This document shows positions 1 to 12,004 of a stretch of 64,000 nucleotides of DNA, in pieces. The first letter of the stretch is position 1, and each line of letters starts with the position of its first letter. A model generated the notes under the pieces. It did no database searches. It worked only from the letters and a program-made list of their open reading frames with translations, and was not told the origin of the DNA. Source of the DNA: Aurelia coerulea (taxonomy: Eukaryota; Cnidaria; Scyphozoa; Semaeostomeae; Ulmaridae). The stretch covers positions 1,674,001 to 1,738,000 of the forward strand of contig CM076958.1 in NCBI GenBank assembly GCA_039566865.1, in the 5' to 3' direction. Position numbers and translations under genes: made by a program.

Positions 1-2
1 TC

Positions 3-574
3 CTTTAAAGGGAATGTAGGCATATAAAAGTGGCTCAAGCCATTTGCAGTCAAATTCTAGCCTATCAGAGACAAGTGTTTCCTGTTGACATAATCAGTTA
101 CCCAAATATGGTGCGGCACGTGTTACGGCCTATTGTATTGGTATGGTTATTTTTGGCAAAGGCTTATATGTGCTTAGACCTCGTTTACACTGTGCCGGTA
201 CGAAATGAATACGGTATGAAACTGTGCCGTATTGGCCTCCCGTTTACACTATGCCGGCATAGTTTTCACTTGAATACGGCACAAAATGAATACGGCATGC
301 TAACTGGCTTCGTCGCTCAACCGGCATAGTGTAAACGGTGAATACGGCATCATTTCATGTCGGATTCACATCGAGGCGATAATCTGGCAAATGAGAGCAT
401 GCGCCTTGACAAATCCTCGCTCTGAGCATGGTCAAAAACCTATCGTATTCTTTTTTGTGCCGGTATAGTGTAAACGGCGATTCCGTTTTGACAGAAAAAC
501 CAATACGGCACAGTTTCATGCCGTATTGATTTCGTACCGGCATAGTGTAAACGGGGTCTTAGATTCCCTTTAAC
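3..574 (+). repeat. TTTAAAGGGA-type repeat, interrupted copy
   Basis: A repeat starting TTTAAAGGGAATGTAGGCAT and ending AGATTCCCTTTAA, with the hallmark GGCTCAAGCCA near its left end. Two other copies lie at 20579-20772 and, inverted, at 29331-29514. This copy is split by a 382-bp insertion at 177-558. Confidence 0.8.
177..558. mobile_element. MITE with TTA target duplication (PIF/Harbinger-like)
   Basis: Terminal inverted repeats read GACCTCGTTTACACTGTGCC and its complement (...GTAAACGGGGTC), flanked on both sides by TTA. The related copy at 20755 keeps the uninterrupted site TGCTTAGATTCC, which shows the insertion and its 3-bp duplication directly. Sub-copies of the terminal repeat (near 240, 318 and 462) occur inside. 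There is no transposase ORF. A 3-bp TTA duplication is typical of PIF/Harbinger elements. Confidence 0.85.
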
Positions 575-1017
575 TGTTTGGCTGTTTCACTTTTTGATAG
601 GCTCTGTTTTTTCTATAATGATGCTTGAAGCCTTTGCTTTGCACATGATTTGTTCAGTAGCTTGTTGATGTCAAAGAAAAATACTTTGATTTATTTCTTT
701 TTTACCTTCAAAGGTGGATTCATACGGCCTCTTGAACAAAAATTAAAAGAAAGAAAACATTGCAATATACAAGATATTCTTTTTACGAGTACAAGAAAGC
801 TGATCTTTGGTTGTCGAAGAAGTGAGTTTTCTTCTTTTATGATATTTTCTTTGATAACTTCACCTTGCTCAACCAACAGAACAGTTCTGAAGAGACAGAC
901 AGCAAGATCTATCATTGTCGAAAGTTTAAAATGATATGAAAAATGGAACAATCTATTATGCGAAAGAAAAATTTCGAAGCGTGCCTCCTTTCTAAAATAT
1001 ATCAGTTGACACACAAA
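575..1017. other. AT-rich intergenic DNA, nothing recognised
   Basis: Short open frames on both strands here show no family motif, and no repeat pairing was seen. Confidence 0.5.
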
Positions 1018-1026
1018 TTTACTTGC

Positions 1027-1065
<39 letters not shown>

Positions 1066-3331
1066 TTCAATATAAAATTTTACAAGAACGAACTACTTAA
1101 GACACTACGTACAAGCTACTTTACTAAACTACGAGGACGATACCACGGAGTGCAAGAGACCGTGACAACTCCGCAGCCATTAACATAGAGAACATGTAAC
1201 TAAACTAGAATTAAATATACGGCTACGAAAAATACACATAAACGATTTTTACTGATAATTACTAAGGTTCGTTTCACTTTGCATGTCGGGCTAACTTTGG
1301 GCAGAGCAGGTCTTTTTACAAAATGGGTGAAATTGGAGATTCGATATCAGATTTGGATGGATTTGTGCCCAATGAGCCTAACATCCAATGTGAAACAAAC
1401 TTACAAGCAAAAGAAATAGAGGTAAGGGGACTTGGTGATTATTAAGTGTAAAACAAAGGTTTAGAATTTCCTTAGTCAAACCGACCAGTTTGGTGAATGA
1501 AATTTAGAGTCAGTTCGAGAACATGTTTATTTACGTCACTAGAAAGGTCTTTATCACCATACAATAAAAGTTGTACCAGAACGTTGTTCAAGAGGGTGTT
1601 GATTTGAACAAATGGTTGTAATACTACTGAAAGGCCAGCGAGAAGATCTCGTCGTTGGATGCTAAATGAAGGACAAAGCAGCAAAAAGTGCTCCGTATCC
1701 TCAATACCGTCATTTGTAGGGCACATTGGGTTTATGGTGTCCTTAAAGTTGTGCTTAAATTTGTGAAAATTTAATTTACTGAGACCGACTCTTATTTGGG
1801 AAAGATACGATAAACCTAATGGGTCATGAATCCCAAAGACAGGTTTTGCAGGGGGACGAATTATTGATAAAAGCTTTGACTTAAAGGCAGCAATGGACGG
1901 TGTAATCCTAATCTCAGGATCGAGTTTATTCCATTCAGTTATGCAGTTAGGATAGAAACTAGATTGATATTTTTCTGTTCTTGCCCTTAATCGCCCAATA
2001 ACATCCTGATTGCGAAGAGAGTATTGCGACTGATGAGGTGGTGGAATCGGCTCCTTTGTATACAAGGGAGTGAGATTATTCATTATCTTGTAGAACAAAG
2101 TCATGCGTCTACTCCACCTACGGGAACTTAGTGACTCCCAACCAAGCTCTGCATAGAGTTTTTCACGCGATGTTCCCCTCCATGTTCCTGTTACAGCTAG
2201 AGCAGCAGAATACTGGACAGCCTCAAGCTTTTCCATTAAACTTGGCAAAATGATGTTTTGGCTGAATTCACATACCTTTGCTGGGGTATGATAAATAACA
2301 TCCCCATAGTCTAAGTGGGGTCGCACATAAAGCTTGTACATTTCGTTTAGGGTATGTCTAGGCAAATATTTGGAGAGATATTTTAGCAAGCCAATGCCCT
2401 TTCTCGTTTTAGAGATAGCAGTTTTAATATGAGCTGAAAAAGAAAGCTTCGAGTCCAAGATAATACCTAGGTGTTTATGTTCATCTACTTTCTTCACGGG
2501 TATGTTATTAAAGAGTATAACAGGGTGATCTACTTCATGTTTTTTCTTAGAAAGCAGTAATTCGACGGCTTGTTTTTGCGGATCTGGATTAAATGACATC
2601 CTCCAATCATGGGCCCACAGGGTAATCAACTCAAGATCATGGTTCAGGTCCTCGGCAGCTGCATTAGGTTCTTGAACGACTGTAAACAAGGATGTATCAT
2701 CGGCAAAAAGCTTGACATTACATTTCAAGTCAACAGCGAGATCGTTGATATATACAAGAAAAAACAATGGTCCTAGTATAGAGCCCTGGGGCACTCCTGC
2801 CAAAATATCTCCCCAATTAGAACACTGCCCGTTCAAAACAGTTCGCTGTTTTCGATCCTTAAGAAAACTTTGTATGAGAGAAAGAAGCTGTCCTGAAACG
2901 CCACATCTTTTAAGCTTATAAATGAGACCATCATGCCATACCTTGTCAAATGCTTTAGAAATATCAAGATACACTGAGCGAACGTCGAGAGGGGGATTAC
3001 AATCAAACGCTTTAAAGATTGTGTGCGTTATGGAAATCAGTTGGTTGACTGTTGAGTCGCCGGGACGAAAACCTGATTGATTTGGGTTCAGTAGTTCATG
3101 AGAAACAAGATGTGAATATATAGAATCGTACATAAGTTTTTCGAGTATTTTCCCAAAAATTGGGAGAAGTGAAATCGGACGATAGTTTCCTTTCACATTT
3201 TTCTCATTTTTCTTATGAACTGGTACTACATTTGCATGTTTCCATATTGCGGGAAATATACCACGCCTCAGACAGTTCGTGAATATTATCTTTAGTGCAA
3301 GTGAATATTATCTTTATCTTTACTTGCAAGG
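1018..3331 (-). mobile_element. 5'-truncated LINE insertion with poly-A tail and 13-bp target duplication
   Basis: The duplicated target TTTACTTGCAAGG lies at 1018-1030 and 3319-3331. Between them, on the minus strand, are a partial reverse transcriptase ORF, a 3' UTR and a poly-A tail, seen as 32 T at 1031-1062. The 5' junction carries a short direct duplication (GTGAATATTATCTTTA at 3301 and about 22 bp earlier), a common scar at truncated LINE ends. Intact duplications and frame suggest a fairly recent insertion. Confidence 0.88.
1472..3300 (-). CDS. LINE reverse transcriptase, N-terminally truncated ORF2
   Basis: The frame reads from about 3300 (upstream residues such as GIFPAIWKHANVVPVHKK) without a stop to 1472, about 610 codons. 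Visible RT motifs in order are NYRPISLLPIFGKILEKL, LDISKAFDKVWHDGL, GVPQGSILGPLFFLVYINDL and the catalytic FADD in KLFADDTSLF. A C-terminal Cys/His segment with CPTNDGIEDTEHFLLLC follows. This is the jockey/CR1-like non-LTR class. The endonuclease domain and start are missing, so this copy cannot be autonomous although its RT is uninterrupted. Confidence 0.9.
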
Positions 3332-3335
3332 TTAA

Positions 3336-3790
3336 GGTGAAGTTCGGGTTTTTGGCACCAAGCGGGGGGACATTTGTCATGACTCTCCAGTCATGGGGCG
3401 TGTACTTGGCTCTAACCCTATCCACTTAACTGGTCTGGCTACGCCACAACACCTTCATGACATGATGCAGGAAGGCAGCTACAGAATAATGCCAAGTGTT
3501 AACACTAGGCAACTTTGCACCACTCGGGTGGTACCATTCTTGTATCAGGAATTGTGTACCACAGAACCCACATTTTTCCAGGCGTTGACTAAACGAATTA
3601 CCTCACAGGAAATTCATGTAAAATCAGATTTGTGCAAGGTATTATTTTGATACCTGGAAATCGAAACCAGATGCATCAAAACATGGGATCAGATCACTGG
3701 TATCAAATATTTGACATGACAGCACGGATGGCTTTTTCATCTGTCATTTGTTATATTTGCTTGAAAGGTGCTTTAGGTACTTTTCATTAT
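3336..3790 (-). repeat. Composite repeat with tRNA-derived SINE part, antisense copy
   Basis: The reverse complement of 3336-3443 matches the SINE at 16121-16305 (shared GCCAGACCAGT, AGTACACGC and a GCTTGGTGC-type tail). 3443-3790 matches the non-SINE part at 15778-16110 (GGAATTGTGTACCACAGAA and neighbours). Order and orientation of the two parts are the same in both copies. Confidence 0.8.
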
Positions 3791-3794
3791 GTCA

Positions 3795-4110
3795 TTTTTC
3801 GGGGTGTCTTTTTCAGGCTGAAAATAAATTTTAGGGTGTCATTTTTGGTAACATCACAAATTAACATAAATTTTGGGGTGTCATTTTGGAAGAAAAACGC
3901 TTCAGGGTATTGAATTTGATCTAATTTCAGATACTTGGTTAGAATTTCGAATTTTTGTCACAATTTTAGGGTATCTATTTTGAATGGCCCGTAAATTTTG
4001 GGGTATGGATTTTGAAAAATTCATAAATTTTAGGGTATGATTTTACAATTCAAAATGGCACACCCCCGTCATCCGCCTATTGAAGTTACCCCCCCCCCCC
4101 CGCCCGGGTA
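3795..4110. repeat. Degenerate minisatellite AAATTTTRGGGTRT and C-run
   Basis: At least six imperfect copies of AAATTTTAGGGTGTCATTTT occur at irregular spacing, ending in a run of about 13 C near 4090. It probably belongs to an inverted-repeat element, but I cannot place its ends. Confidence 0.55.
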
Positions 4111-4719
4111 TTCATGACATCTGACCAAATATCAAAAGCAATATATTTGTCTGCAAGGGAAACTTAGATCAAATAAAACGAACAGTTTGGTCCGCAAACT
4201 CATAATCATTTCCAAGGACATTACTTTAATATGATTTGATAACATAATCCTAACAATGCAATCCCGGCAAAGATTAATCCTAAATGAGATTCCCAGTAAT
4301 CCAAGCTAAGATGACTTAAACAGGAAGCTCCAAACAGTTCATCCCCGAAATTACGAGGTCAACATTGCCCTGTTTGTCCCCCATAGACAAAATCTAATTT
4401 TATTAATGATGATTTTTTTAGTGCCACAATGAATTACGTAATGCATGTCAAGACTGAGTAAACTTTGCAGTTCTTATGGTGATCATCTAAAAATATATTT
4501 GCTGAGATAATGATTGTCTGTATGAAATCCTTTTAGTGAAATTGGATTTTAAATATGATTTTAAAAAGTCTAGTTAATATATTCCCTTGTTTACTGTTTT
4601 TAACCATATGATGATATTTTTGGCGCTGAGATGTAGACCTAAAAGGGCTTGCAAAGTCTACAGTGACATAGAAATTGAAGCATGATGAAATGACAGATAC
4701 CGGGTCGGGTCTCCGAGAA
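4111..4719. other. AT-rich intergenic DNA, nothing recognised
   Basis: No open frame of note and no pairing with other parts of the window. Confidence 0.45.
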
Positions 4720-5300
4720 AATAGTATGCAGATTTGGTTGGGTCCAGCGATGTGAATGTAGCTCTCCTCGATAGTTAACTTGAATGTAGATGAAAAATTA
4801 TACAGATTTGGTTTGGTTTAGCGATGTGAATTTAGCTTTAATCATTGGCTAATCAATTTCAAATTGTTCCTCCATAGTTAATTTGAACATACATAAAAAA
4901 GTATGCATGTTTGGTTGGGCTCAGCGACGAGAATATAGCATTGATCATTGGCTAATCAATTTCAAATTGTTCCTCCGTAGTTAACTTGAACATAAATTGA
5001 AAAGTATACAGGTTTGCTTGGGCCCAGCGATATGAATTTAGCTTTAATCAATGGCTAATCACTCTCAAAATGCTCCTCGATAGTTAATTTGAATGTAGAT
5101 AAAAAGTATACAGGTTTGGTTGGGCCCAGCGATGTGAATGTAGCTTTAATCAATGGCTAATCACTCTCATAATGTTCCTCGATAGTTAACTTGAATGTAG
5201 ATAAAAAAGTGTACGGATTTGGTTGGGTCCAGCGATGTGAATGTAGCTTTAATCAATGGCTAATCATGCTCCAATGTTCATCGATAGTTAACTTGAAGAT
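4720..5300. repeat. 103-bp tandem repeat, about 5.5 units
   Basis: GGTTGGG-type starts lie at 4810, 4913, 5016, 5118 and 5221, a period of 102-103 bp. A shortened first unit starts at 4736. Each unit carries CAGCGATGTGAATGTAGCTT, AATCAATGGCTAATCA and TCGATAGTTAACTTGAATG. A single inverted unit lies at about 5660-5770. Confidence 0.9.
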
Positions 5301-5659
5301 ATACACCTTGTTTGTTGATATTGCTGCTTTGAAAGCAGAAATGTTATTCTTTAAAGCTCAAATTCGCGTCCACCTCCAAACCAAAACTTTAGCCTTTTAG
5401 CTGAGCAAAATTCTTGAAGCACATCGAAATTAGAAAATTGAAATCAGAGAAAAATTAAGAAACTGCCCAATGTGTGACTTTTGGCAAACAGGATATATTA
5501 TGATCTAACATTGTCAAATTTTATCAAGCCTATCGTTGATTTATTTGGTGTGCCCCAAAGAATTGTTTAGGTAAAAGGGCCAAAGCTCTTGTTTAGACAT
5601 GGACACAAATTTCAGCTTTCAAGATTATTATCTCTGCTCTTAAAGTACCATTACTGACA

Positions 5660-5775
5660 AATAAAGTATCTATGTTCAAATTAAGTATCGAGGAACATTC
5701 AAAAGAGATTAGCCATTGATTAAAGCTAAGTTCACATCGCTCCATCAAACCAAGTCTGTATACTTTTTCTGGGAC
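5660..5775. repeat. Inverted unit of the 103-bp repeat
   Basis: GAGGAACATTCAAAAGAGATTAGCCATTGATTAAAGC..CACATCGC reads as the reverse complement of the 4720-5300 unit. This turns the locus into a large inverted-repeat structure, perhaps one element with subterminal repeats. Confidence 0.75.
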
Positions 5776-5800
5776 AGCCAGTAGCTCAAATCTTTAAATG

Positions 5801-5838
5801 GTTCAGTTCATATGGTTCAGTTCATATGGTTCAGTTCT
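5801..5838. repeat. Short tandem GGTTCAGTTCATAT, 3 copies
   Basis: Three near-identical 14-bp units in a row, seen directly. Confidence 0.85.
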
Positions 5839-6095
5839 ATGATGTTAACCAATCAGAATGCCCAAAGACTAATAGTACAGATTTCAAATAGTTGACAATC
5901 CTACATTTTTACTTCCAAAAGTCCTTCATGAGATAATTACATTTTGCTGCTCTTGGCGTAAAATTAACTCATTTTTGTTAGAATGGCTTCCAGGCTACCT
6001 TGTAGGATCCAGAAACAAGTACACGTAGATTTATTGATAAAATTCTCATTCACATTTATAAGCGCTACACAGATAGTAAGCATTACATAACTAGT

Positions 6096-6425
6096 CGTTA
6101 GAGACGTAGGAAGCAACTCAAATTGGGGGGGGGGGGGCACAACACTTCAAGGGTACTTTTTTCATCAAGCGAAAGTTCAGGTCAGTTCAGTCCAGTTCAG
6201 TTTAATTTTAAAATTCCACTACTTACAAAAATCTCTTTAAAACATAGAATTTTGTATGGGGAGGAATTTCTTAAGAAGGAGCTCTGTCAGTGGGTAGACT
6301 AATCGCAGAGAGAGCACCCCCTAAAAGGGGCACTTCCTAAGAACAAAAAGGGTACTTTTTTGTTTAATGCAAAATCTTGGGGGCACGTGCCCCCAGTACC
6401 CCCGGTTCCTACGTCTCTGCTAGTT
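6096..6425. mobile_element. GAGACGTAGGAA-type MITE, copy A
   Basis: Ends GAGACGTAGGAA and TTCCTACGTCTC are inverted. Flanks CTAGT occur on both sides. The interior has GGGCAC/GTGCCC blocks shared with copies at 12321-12510 and 36965-37550. A run of about 13 G lies near 6125. Its right end (GGTTCCTACGTCTCTG) is an empty-site reference for the insertion at 37263. Confidence 0.75.
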
Positions 6426-6559
6426 GTAAGCGCGAGAGATGGTGCCATGCCACCCCTTAAACTTTGCTTCACAACTCCTTCGCTTGTAACGAGCATAGAA
6501 TCGTTTGAAAACTTGTCAACAACATCCTGCAGCAATTTGCTCGTTTTTATATGGTTGTT

Positions 6560-7316
6560 TAACCCTATCTGTACTGGGCGATTTTTTAGGTATTTTGTAC
6601 TGGGGGGGGGGGGGCGTTTTTCGCCCCCCTTCTTTTTCTTCAAAACTACAAAAGATACAACGATAAGACTTACCTCTATTGTTCTTTAGACAATTGGCTA
6701 TTCAAATATAACAATGAAAATTAATAAGTCACGTGATTCGTTGCTAGGCAACCGAAAAACCGACGAAAATTGGCAAATTTATACCTTCTTAACCAGAAAA
6801 ATTCTATTTAATCAACCACTCAACCGATTTTCTCCAAATTTGTTTCAAATAGTAGGAAACATGTTATAGTTTAAAAATACATACTTTGCAAAATTTTTTA
6901 GTTTCTATTTTTAGCACAATTAGCCTTAAATTAGCCTTTTGTTGCATGCATTTACTTTAATCGCAGGTTTTTGCCAGTCCTGCCCTTTTATCTGGTAAAT
7001 ATAGACTCAAAATGAATCAAATTAATAAGATGAAGCAAATTAGACCAAAAAAATTTATATTTGACACTTCTTTATTAGGTAAATGACGTCATAAATGTGA
7101 ATGACGTCATAGATATTAAATTTTGCTGACATCAGCAAATATGAAAAATTTATATATCAAATGAAAGTACTCATCAAATGCAATCGATTGGTGCATGTTT
7201 GAGATCGATCAAGCAAACGAGTCGAAATCTACGGACATTTTAAGCTTTTTTTTGTTGACTACTCGCGAGGGGGGGGGGCGATTTCGCCCCCCCCCCCCAG
7301 TACAAATAGGGTTAAC
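6560..7316. mobile_element. Inverted-repeat DNA element with G-run ends
   Basis: Left end AACCCTATCTGTACTGGG and right end CCCAGTACAAATAGGGTT are inverted repeats. Each is followed inward by a G-run or C-run (6601-6614; about 7270-7299). The interior of about 750 bp is AT-rich with no transposase frame. Confidence 0.75.
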
Positions 7317-7499
7317 AGGAATACAATGCTTTTTGGGCAAGCTCTCAAATATTCATCAAGAATTTTTCTGTTTTTAGCAACCCTTCTCCAAAAATTTTTT
7401 AAGTCCACTGCAAGAGTGCCCAAAACACCGTTCAAAGTTCTTTTCATTTCGAAGAAAATCTTGGGTTTTTCTTCGTCTTTTCGACAAGTTAAGTCTTAT

Positions 7500-7605
7500 G
7501 AACATTTTGTAAACACTGTCAGCTGCGAGCTACACACTGTAAACACTGTCACACACTGTAGACACACTGTAAAAACTGTAAATACTGTCCGCTACACTGT
7601 GGCTA
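7500..7605. repeat. Degenerate ACACTGTAAA short tandem cluster
   Basis: About nine imperfect copies of CACTGTAAACACTGTC-like words in 100 bp. Confidence 0.7.
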
Positions 7606-8367
7606 CGAGCAGTCCATTGAAAACTTCCATGGCGAGTTTTTATTATCAAAACAGTAACACGCTTGTGTACTCTGCAGCACAATTGCCTGCTTGTAAAATA
7701 ACCCATATTTTAATAACAATTTATTGCCTTTTTAATGCTAACGTATGAGAGACCAGTCATTCACAGAGCGTAAGAATTAACAAGACAAATCTCAAATTCA
7801 TTTGTATGGCACAGTTAGTGTGCGCAGCTATCAACTCAAGCCTCTATCGAAGAAACGGATTTCGTCTCTAAGCACGAGCGGAGCCGTCTGAACTTCACGA
7901 GGATTCCCAGACTATAATCTTCAAGAAACTTAAAACAAATTCGGTATCTTTACGACTCTAAGCCTTCACTTCAACTTGTAATTCTTGGCTTATGATCTAG
8001 TAACTTTTGTTCACTATTGCCTTTTATTGCCTTATCTTTGATGAGAGGAATAATGTTTTGGGATATGCAACATTTGTGTCAGATTTCTACAGATAGTGTC
8101 CGAAGAAACAAGCTGAAAGTATCCAATTATTTTGAAATCAGCCAATGAGAAAGCGTCCTTAAGTTTTTTCACACGGTGTTATGTTATTAACAAGACTATT
8201 TTCTACACACCCCTGTTTGTGACAGTGCTGTATTTTTGGAAAATTGTGAGACAGGGTCTGAAAGAGTGAACTGAGAAAGTTGTAGTTACGTTACTGGAGG
8301 GCTGTTGCAATTTTGTCAAGTTTATGTGAATTGTTTAAGTAGGTCTCTTGATTTGCCATTTCGAATG
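7606..8367. other. Intergenic DNA, nothing recognised
   Basis: No coding motif or repeat partner seen. Confidence 0.4.
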
Positions 8368-8732
8368 CACGTATTTTTTATAAGAAACTAAGAATTTGGG
8401 CCAGTACTGGAAGTTTCTTAAAATTATCAGATTTTGAGTACTCAGAGTTTCTTACGAGTTTCTTAGAGGTTCCATAACAATCTTCATGTTCACTACCTGT
8501 GCCCTCGTGAACATTTCAAAACAAGTTTTTTAAAGCCTTTCCAATGTTTAGACTTTACCCAAGTACCTTACGAGTAATGATACAGGAAACAAGTGAAAGA
8601 CATGTCTGGATTTCCTTTATCAAAATAAAAAGTTTCTTAGCTTATATTTTCCCAGTACTGGAGTTTCTTAATTTTTTGCGATCTGAGAGTTGAGTTTCTT
8701 ATAAGCAGTTTCTTATAAGAAAAAATACGTGT
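8368..8732. mobile_element. AAGAAACT-type MITE, copy a
   Basis: Starts CACGTATTTTTTATAAGAAAC and ends with its inverse (...AAAAAATACGTG). The interior is dotted with TAAGAAACT or its complement AGTTTCTTA, plus constant words CAGTACTGG and GTTCACGAGGGCAC (or complements). Other copies: 11616, 17588, 18405, 18625, 19559, 23095, 23465, 28374, 32115 and 33545. Copies at 17588 and 32115 are flanked by TA on both sides, so a Tc1/mariner-like mobiliser is likely. Confidence 0.85.
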
Positions 8733-9138
8733 AAACAATGTACACTTCCTATATTCAGATAAGATGCTTACTGTGTTTAGGAGAATGACTTTAAAATGTG
8801 GTTAATAAACAAATTCACTTTCCTTCACTCAAGAGAGCAGTTGTTGGATAGAAATTGCTAGTCCTATCTTTATATCTTTATATCTCAAACGTAATGCGTC
8901 CATTTAAGTACAGCGGCTTTGCGTGGTATTTCATGTGATCACTTTGGTAAAGGAGCCCGCTAGGTGGCAAGGAGTAATCGAAGCAGACTGATGACTTATT
9001 TTCGGAGCTGGAATTTTAGTTTGCATGTGATCAGTTAAATAATGCCAATCACTGCGCGCTCTTCGAGGCTCTTCGTCAGCATCGTGTCAGCATATTTGGA
9101 CATAATGTATACGCAGCTGTACTTACGTGGACACATTG

Positions 9139-9286
9139 CCTTTAAAGGGAGTACAAAGACCAGCATGCTTTGCGAGAAATCAGCGACTTGCTCTGCACAG
9201 CTTCCAGAATAACTGACTGTACGAAATTCACAAAAACAAAAACAAACGACGGCAAAGGCTGCTGGTCTTTGTACTCCCTTTAAAGT
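9139..9286. mobile_element. Small hairpin MITE with TTTAAAGGGAGTAC ends
   Basis: TTTAAAGGGAGTACAAAGAC plus CAGCA at the left is matched by the exact inverse at 9261-9285. The first ten bases are shared with the TTTAAAGGGAAT repeat at 3-574, so the two may use the same mobiliser. Confidence 0.85.
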
Positions 9287-10090
9287 GAATGAATGGAACC
9301 AAGTGGAGGTAATCTATAAATAGGACAAAGAAAACGCCTACACATGCCATTGTTCTTCTAGCTAAACAATATCCACGCACGTGTCAACATCATCAAATAC
9401 AATAGGCTAATTTTAGAACTGCTCTTGTGTTAGCTATTTGTCTTTGTCAATGAACTTTATAATGCTCCTTTTTTGTTTAAACTTTTACTTAATCAGAGAG
9501 TGTTTGCTTCTGAGAGAAGCATCTCTAGCTTGTTTGTTAATAGCTTGTTTTGCTAAAAATAAATCCGAAGTACTCAAAAGTATCAACAAAACGCTACAAA
9601 ATTTCTACAAATAAGGATTGGCTAAAAAAATATTAGCACCAGCTTGTGTACCCAGTTGTTGGGTAACTGCTCCGAAATGGAGAATTAGCTTCAAATTATT
9701 ATTAATTATTATTATTATCTCTGGCATCAACTTGGTTTTCTCCTAACCGTCACACACTGAACCACATTCTCACGTTATAGCTCAATCTTGAAGATTTACA
9801 TACGGAGATCAGTGAAATTTCCGTTAGGAGAAGGGAGGCTTGTTTCAATTTTTCCACTCTCGTTCTAGTCACATGCTTAGGATTACAAGTGTTTACCAGA
9901 GAAACTGTTATTTGCTTCATGGATATTTGGTCTTGTTTACAAATTTGCTTAGTCGTTCTTCCTTTATCAATAACCTCAATATGTGACAAAATGATGACAT
10001 TGTCGAAAAATACAAAAAGCATTGAAAAGAGTGTGAGTCACAATTTGAAAACTTTTTGGCCACAATTTGGCACACTTTAATGGACTTTGT
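9287..10090. other. Intergenic DNA, only an ATT-rich microsatellite near 9695-9720
   Basis: ATTATTATTAATTATTATT is visible; otherwise nothing recognised. Confidence 0.45.
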
Positions 10091-11615
10091 GGTTCTGTTT
10101 ACATATCGTGAACAAACAGAAAAAATGCAAAACGAGGCTGGCCGCGAGGCTTCCATCCATGGAAAGTTATGGCGGGCCGGGTTGGAGCCGCCTGTAGGCC
10201 CCAAGGTTCCTGGCCGCCGATCAGCGCGTGCATGCCAAAATTTATGCCAGATCTGGATCTAAACAGTCACATGGGAGGACGACGAAGCTGCCAGTGCGAA
10301 AATCCTTCAAAAATTGGCTGCTGCAGGCTCGGAAAACGCTTTGATTGCTGTTACCAATTGCTGTAACAATTGCCTGAAAATAGCAATTTTTTGAATTAAT
10401 ATTACGAGAAAACTGGTCCTGGCCTCTCGATCAAACTTTGTTGAAAGCACCTTCAAGATATGGCCAAGATGGTGGCACAGGTGAGTTATCTGGGAAAATT
10501 TGCCCAGTTTGGATTTAATTGCCGTGCTTACTGGAGGTCACGGCATCCAAATTTCTTGTGTTCGAAACGGCATTTCTTTAGCCTATGATTATTTCACAAC
10601 CATTGCGAATTTCTGTTTGATATATTGGCCCTAGAAAGTAAAAGTCATCCCTTTTCTTGTAAATCTAGTACCACAACCCTGGCTCTTCAGGATAGGAAAA
10701 TATTTAAAGTTTTTGCAGAGGACCTATTTTGATGCCTTCTCATGAAGCTCAAAGTAACCGCTCTTTTGGTCTGTACCAACAAAAATTTCCACCTGGCCTC
10801 TCAACGAAACTTTGTAATCTTAAAGTAAACATGTCATTCTTTGCTGCTCTGGTGTCCGATTATGTGGGAAAATTTGCCTGCTCCCGATATTTACATTTTT
10901 ATAAATTGAAAATCTAGGCCTATTTTCTCCATTGTCGACCAGAAGTGATTGCATTCTTTACTAGGCCTAACTAAAGCCTACCAAGCTTGCACCTGTCCAC
11001 AACAACTCAAGTTCAAACAGAAATGAGGATTGACTGCAGAAAAACAACGTTGATGAAGGACTGAGTAATGATCATCAAGCCTGTTCCTTTTTAAGAATAT
11101 TGATACATATAAAATAGCCTTTTCTATCAAATTTTTGAAGAATCAACAATTAGGCCTGAGTCCATCTATGTACCTAATAAATTTTAAAGTTTTGAATTTC
11201 CAAACATTTCTTAATACTTTGATGTTAGATGAATTATGAAATCAACCCTGCATACAGCTGACAAGTACTGTAATTCTGCATGTATCAATGCTATGATTTC
11301 TAAACTGTGCCATGTGCAAAGTCGAATTTTTCGTCAATTCTTTGCAGGTTTATCATCATCAGGATAATGGGCTCTGGCAACCAAATAGATTTGACAAGAA
11401 AAGTAAAGATAGCTCTTTGAACCATTTTGACATTATTGTGATTGAGGTTGAAAGATGAACTCTGGACTTCTCCAAAGAAGAAGTAAACAGGAAAGTCTAT
11501 GATTCAACTATACACAAGATATGTTTGTTTTGTTGGGTTATTATTATCAAATGCATAGGAAATGCCTGTTGATAAAAATTTCATGTTCTCTTTTTATTAT
11601 CTTGAAGTTTGCAGT
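10091..11615. other. Intergenic DNA with a GC-rich block at 10137-10260
   Basis: A short G+C-rich, CpG-containing block follows the word GAACAAACAGAAAAAATGCA, which recurs inverted near 13890. No coding frame with recognisable motifs follows. It could be a decayed promoter or an element end. Confidence 0.4.
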
Positions 11616-12004
11616 ACATGTATTTTTTATAAGAGACAGCTTTCTATAAGAAACAGTAGGCTTAATATTTCAAAAGTTAAGAAACAACCCTGCCAGAATT
11701 TAAAAAGCGAAGGCACTCTTTAGTAATTTGCAGTTTTAATTGTCTCAGTACACTCAAAAATGTTTTGACACTGTACTGTGTCGCAACTGTTTGGACATTA
11801 TTTTGAGTGTGAATTGTGTTTAATTATTTTGAGATCTTACCAAGTAATTTGGGAGCCCTCTTGAAAAAACTAAATTAACTCTTTACTTCTGGTGTTAAAA
11901 ATATAAGAAACACACAAGAAACTTTTGGTAGCAAAATGGCCCAAAAATTTAAGAAACTGCCTACCAGCCCAGGGTCTTAATTTCTTGTGAAAAACACATG
12001 TATG
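11616..12004. mobile_element. AAGAAACT-type MITE, diverged copy b
   Basis: Ends TACATGTATTTTTTATAAGA and GAAAAACACATGTA are inverted. Interior words AAGAAACA and TTAAGAAACTGCC match the family loosely. Confidence 0.55.

Noticed and set aside
1324..1430. Short ATG frame (MGEIGDSISDLDGF...) followed by GTAAGG, resembling a first exon
   Set aside because: It lies inside the LINE's minus-strand 3' region, and its two sides are inverted repeats (GTTTCACTTTGCATG against CATCCAATGTGAAAC), so it is more likely part of a hairpin element.
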